NCBI GenBank assembly: GCA_002189035.1
Contig: CM007990.1
Span: 3,720,001 to 3,784,000, forward strand
Origin: Utricularia gibba
Lineage: Eukaryota; Streptophyta; Magnoliopsida; Lamiales; Lentibulariaceae
Length of the DNA stretch: 64,000 bases
Direction: 5' to 3'
Part shown: one piece after another, positions 59,926-64,000 of the stretch
Layout: each line of letters begins with the position of its first letter
Position numbering within the stretch: the stretch's first letter is position 1
The notes under the pieces: generated by a model
What the model was told of the DNA's origin: nothing
The model's input: only the letters and a program-made list of their open reading frames with translations
Databases searched by the model: none
Made by a program: the position numbers and the translations under genes

Positions 59926-62100
59926 TAGAAGGCAACTTGTTGATAATATATGTTGCCATAAGAGGCGACTCTCCCCATAATTCAATTGAAGCATTGAATT
60001 GATGCATTAGATCCCTGACCACCTTCAACAAATGTTTTTATGTCAATTCAACTCGTCCATTTTTCTAAGATGTGTAGACACAAGTGGTGTAATGGAATAT
60101 CTTTTTCTTAGTAAAGAAAGACTTCAATTGTTCATTCACAAATTCCCCCCTATTGTTAGTTTGTATTATCTTAACCTACTTTTCAAATTATCTTTCTATT
60201 TGATTAATTGGCTCCTTAATTGCATTGACTACCTTTCATTTATATTCCAATAGATATATTCAAGTTGTCCTACTCTTACTATCAACAATAATGAGAAATG
60301 AACGAGTATTAGACAAAGTGGCAACTTGTATGGTCCCCAAACATCTATGTGGAGCTTTTCGAAGAAATCTCCTGCAATGCCTTCATTGACACTAACAGTT
60401 AAGCAAATTTGTCTTTTCACTTGATGATATTCACAAGGTTTTAATTCTGATTCCTCTTTTGAAGATATTAAATCAAGCTTTCTCATAATATATGCAGGTG
60501 CATGCCCTAATCGCATATACCATAGAATAGATTTAGAGAAAATAGCACCAACATACAAAATACTTGAAGTAAAACATTGGATGTTGTCTTAAACAAAGGA
60601 AAGGAAACTATTCTCAGCAAAAGGTGAGTCAAGTTGGTAGAGTTCCCTAACTAAGCTTCCTTTACCTCTAACCATTTTATTCTTCCACTCCTAAAAAATA
60701 TAGGTCGTAGAGTTGAAAACTTAGAATAGATCATTCTTAAACAAGAGCTTAGGAATTGAAATTAAATTCTTTTTAAATTTAGGTATAAATAAAACCTCTC
60801 TCATCCGCAAACTTTCACCAAGCATAATATCTCCTACATATTTCACTGTACAAGTACTCCCATGTGGAAGATGAATCTTCATTGGAACTTAGAGTGCTCA
60901 TATGAAGGTAAAGTTATCTCTCTAGTAACTCACATGTGTAGTTGCTCATGTATCAATGATCCAAAAAAAAATTTATTTTCATGATGTGCTGCAACATTAC
61001 CAAATAGATGAAAATTGTTGATGATAGCAATAGGTTCTAGTTTTTCTACAACATCTAAGCTATGGTCTAAATTAGAGCATTGCTAAGATTTCTCCTTGAA
61101 CTCAAAAATCTTCTTCAGTTGATTATCCCAAACTTTACTCCTATTTTTTTCATGAATTTGTATAAACCTTGCAAATACTCTATAAATGAGGAAACAAGTG
61201 TCATCTCCATGTTCCCGAAGAATAAATAACTACAATTTCTTTCATCTTTATCTTTAGGACGAAAAATAATATTGTCCTTTGGTCTTTCATAATTTCCAAA
61301 TGAACTTTTCTTATCTTGTACTAATCCAAGTCCTGCTTGTCTTTGTCTGACAATAATACTATGCTGATGTTCTTTTTTGCATCTCAATGCTTAGAATCAT
61401 CAAAAGAATCTGATCAATGGTTGCAAGTGGATTAATATGCAAGATCTAACCTCTAATGACCTCATATTTAGGGTTCAATCCCATGAGAAAGTCTATAACA
61501 AAGCTGTTCTTCAATGCATTAAAAAATGATACTTGTTGACCATAGGTACATATTGTTGTAGGCATTTTTGGAATAAAATCTTCCGACAAAAGCTTCCTTT
61601 TTGTGTGATAGTCACTAGCAATCGAACTTCCTTGAACCAAGTTAGCTAACTTTTTTCTTATTTGAAATAACATAAGACCATTGTTTCCAATATATTTTTG
61701 CTCAGTTTTAACCATAGCTCTGTGGAGGTTTCACAATTGAATGATGCCGGAAAATCAAGAGAAATAGAGCTCATCAACCATGCCAAAATTATAACATCCT
61801 CTTAAAGTCAATCATCATAAAAGATGACTGACTCTTCTAGCATAGAAAGTCTCCCATCAAAAAATGCCAACTTTTTCTTTGCTCTAAGGGTGATGTGCAC
61901 TCTTCTACTCCAAAGTTTATAGTTTCTTGGAGTAAGGATAGTGCTGACTAAGAACTGGTTCGGATTTTTAGAAACATGCAGTTTCACAATATTGAAGATA
62001 AGTTCTATTGGCATTCCTTGTGGAGAGTAAGTAGAATGCAAGTGCTTGATGCTAAGTGCACCATCATCCTCTTCTGCAGCTCGGATCTTCAACAAGCGAC
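59926..62100 (-). pseudogene. Outer copia gag to integrase
   Basis: From 62095 downward: the gag N terminus (LVSTILTPRNYKLWSRRVHI, FFDGRLSM), then gag core frames 61715..61446 and 61387..61115. The pre-integrase/integrase frame 60558..60229 (SILWYMRLGHAPAYIM, LHIDVWGPYK) is followed by NEQLKSFFTKKKIF and LWGESPLMATYIINKLPST at about 60150-59940. Stops and shifts occur throughout. Confidence 0.78.
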
Positions 62101-62120
62101 ATTATTACTTTAATAACCTT

Positions 62121-62132
62121 GCTCTGATACTA
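62121..62132 (-). other. Primer-binding site of the outer copia element
   Basis: In element sense TAGTATCAGAGC, one mismatch from the standard methionine-tRNA primer site, directly next to the 5' LTR. Confidence 0.75.
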
Positions 62133-62389
62133 TGTATAATGTAAAAAACAAGATTCAAAGGGAAACTCACTTGTAGAATCTAAAAACCTGATTTGAGACC
62201 AAAACCCTTATTTGTCATTACCCTCCTTATTCATACTATTTACAATATAAATTATCAAATCAAAAGATTTACTTTTTGACTTATAGTAACTTCCATATCT
62301 GCGACATGTCATAATCCAAAAGATATTCAATGACCGGTTCATGGAACCTCATTCATCTTTAGGCCTATTGATCAATGGATTCATCAACA
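62133..62389 (-). repeat. 5' LTR of the outer copia element
   Basis: 257 bp, starting TGTTGATGAATCC and ending ACATTATACA in element sense (TG...CA). It is shorter than the 3' copy because an internal segment of about 145 bp is absent. Confidence 0.7.
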
Positions 62390-63885
62390 TTTTTTATTTT
62401 CTCATTTGTTCAAATTACTACATAGTGTCTCATTTTTTTTGTCATGTGAACTCAAAAACCAGAACATGAATAAGCCATAAAATGATCTAAAAAATGTGAT
62501 TTTTTTTATGAATGATATTTTCTAATCACAATAATAGACATGAGATGAGATTTTCTTACATAGAAGTGGAAAACATGAAGAAAACATGGAGTTGTTAGAA
62601 CCTACGATCGAATGCTTCAATTTCTCGACATTACAATTCAAAGTTACAATATCCCATCCAAAATTGTCAAATCTGTTCTGATGGAATGATCGAAAAAGCA
62701 TACTCATAGCAGATGAGGTGTTAGCAATTCCATTGGAATATTAATCAAATATGATCGTCTGAATGTTATGAATGAGACTCTTGAGAAATCTTAACATTCA
62801 TTGAAAGGTTTTAGGTCTCTGGGTATACGAGGATTTGTGATTCTTTGTGGACAAGAGATGATTTCATCTTTATAAATATCTCATTTCTTCTGATTCCAAA
62901 TATATATGGATAAGCTTGTTAAACCCTGAGAGATTACTTGATCATTCTTGAAATAATATCTTAAGGGTAATAGGCTTTACGCACGCCTCCACCCTATCTT
63001 TCTTCTTCATGTGTTGCTTGCAGGAACTCTGATCCAACATGATGTACAGGTATTTGGTAGCTCCAAATGTCAGATCGTCGAGCGGATGTTGGTTACCGGA
63101 CATTGTCTAATCCGAGTCTTGATACTAAGTATTTGTATAAGCTTATTTGTATATTGATATTTTAATATTTTTGAATATAATTTTTTAAAGAATTTTTTTA
63201 GAATTTATAACTTATTTTGATGAATTATTATTTGATAGGTCAGATCTGATTTTGAACGGCCAATACTGGATTTGACTGATCAAAATCGGGTTATAATCAG
63301 AACCGACCTCATACTGGTTTGGCTTTGAACTTGGGTTTGAAACAAAAGATGGTATTAATTGGATTCCCTTAACTTTTGATGTTCTTGTTCATATATTTTG
63401 AAAGACTACGCCAATATTTTCCAAAAATGTATTTGAATTTTTATGATCATAACATCTCTTTAATGAATGAGATTTTTTTATGGTCACTTTGTCATTTTTA
63501 AGAGACATTTTTGTATCATAGCTTTAACAAAAATGAGTGTGTGGTGGTAAAAACAAGATTATACACATTTAAATAATCAAATAAAAAATTCACTCATCTT
63601 TGTTCTTCCTGTTCGAGAATCTGAATTTTTTTTTCATTTTTGTAGAATGCAAAATACCCAGTAAAAAAATATTATCTAAATAATATTAAAGATTTTGTAG
63701 CCAACTCAAGTAGATCAAGGGGCTACGTGGAAGAATCTGAATGGCTAAGAATCTATCCCCTTAGATTTGGTTGTTGATCAGAAATCCGAGTTGGCTCCTC
63801 TATAACTCTTCTCTTGATTTCCTGTCGAGGGCATTCGAAGAGAAGCCACAGAGATAAAACAGAGACACCCAAAGCTCTAACGGAA
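62390..63885. other. Intergenic and promoter of the last gene
   Basis: AT-rich. A TACGTGG element (ACGT core, as in G-box-like sites) lies near 63724-63730, about 160 bp before the ATG, and 63750-63885 is the likely 5' UTR. No other gene is recognised. Confidence 0.4.
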
Positions 63886-64000
63886 ATGGCTTCAGCATCC
63901 GCTGCTCTTGTGAATGGACTCGGATCAGCTTTCTTGACCGGCAGCAAGAAGAGCCAATCCCGGTTAGCTGCTCCGTGGCTGGCGTCGGTGCAGGAGCATC
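63886..64000 (+). CDS. 5' end of a probable plastid-targeted protein
   Basis: Only 38 codons lie in the window. The frame starts MASASAALVNGLGSAFLTGS and continues KKSQSRLAAPWLA. It is rich in Ala/Ser with basic residues and almost no acids, with MAS at the start, the hallmark of a chloroplast transit peptide. The ATG context is strong (gaaATGGct), base composition rises in GC here, and the upstream region has a leader-like structure. The mature protein is outside the window, so I cannot name the family. Confidence 0.6.
   Translation, partial: MASASAALVNGLGSAFLTGSKKSQSRLAAPWLASVQEH

Larger units (their letters stand above)
52076..62389 (-). mobile_element. Nested transposon block within a copia element
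   Basis: The outer element is a minus-strand copia. Its 5' LTR is 62133..62389 with the adjacent primer-binding site. A related LTR at about 52076..52493 is preceded in element sense by a purine tract (AAGAAGAGGG), so it is the 3' LTR. Gag, pre-integrase and integrase pieces occupy 59926-62100, and the integrase-RT linker 57730-58510. The expected RT/RNase H region is replaced by an Athila-like segment (52626-56515, plus strand) and a hAT segment (56516-57735). A further LTR-like insertion sits at 58510-59925. All coding parts are broken. Confidence 0.7.

Noticed and set aside
1-64000. tRNA, rRNA or CRISPR loci
   Set aside because: No cloverleaf-like or array structure was noticed by eye; the eukaryotic context makes CRISPR implausible. 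A tRNAscan run would be decisive.
1-64000. A novel multi-gene system or biosynthetic cluster
   Set aside because: Adjacent cellular genes are unrelated housekeeping or regulatory families with independent promoters; only the pathogen-related pair is a true local cluster, explained by duplication.

Overview
The window is nuclear DNA of a flowering plant, most likely a eudicot. Protein genes carry short GT-AG introns, intergenic DNA is very AT-rich, and the families are plant ones: BLADE-ON-PETIOLE, GUX glucuronosyltransferase, MBD8, plant PP2C, Pumilio, SAUR. Ty1/copia, Ty3/gypsy, hAT and PIF/Harbinger debris fills much of the second half. All exon models were built by eye from frames, splice sites and remembered family sequences, and none was checked with a search.

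Positions 1-31 kb are gene-rich. In order: the 3' part of a BOP/NPR-type BTB-ankyrin gene (+); a decayed copia element and a frameshifted lycopene beta-cyclase pseudogene (+); a GT8 GUX4/5-like xylan glucuronosyltransferase (+) tail-to-tail with a glutaredoxin/CxxC protein (-); a four-exon gene with the plant-specific TIGR01589 domain (-); a 1.1 kb terminal-inverted-repeat element; MBD8 (+) tail-to-tail with a five-exon PP2C (-); a long-TIR MITE holding three 92-bp tandem repeats; a small two-exon coiled-coil gene (-) divergent from a five-exon Pumilio gene (+); and a SAUR gene whose frame is broken in a G run.

Positions 31-62.4 kb are dominated by transposons: PIF/Harbinger transposase debris (-), an LTR-like repeat present in three dispersed copies, a gypsy gag fragment (-) and a decayed copia (-). 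Two paralogous pathogen-related (SnoaL-like) genes, both on the minus strand and with matching exon phases, lie about 8.2 kb apart. Between them sits a structurally complete but mutated copia element with both LTRs, PBS and PPT. From 52.1 to 62.4 kb a second copia element, bounded by related LTRs, has been invaded by an Athila-like fragment, a hAT transposase fragment and another LTR-like segment.

The last 115 bases begin a new gene whose N terminus looks like a plastid transit peptide. No operon-like or functional cluster logic is visible: the cellular genes are unrelated plant loci, apart from the duplicated pathogen-related pair. I found no convincing evidence of a new biological system. 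The most useful observations are gene-model breaks (GUX, SAUR), the lycopene cyclase pseudogene, the MBD8 domain layout and the nested transposon history.
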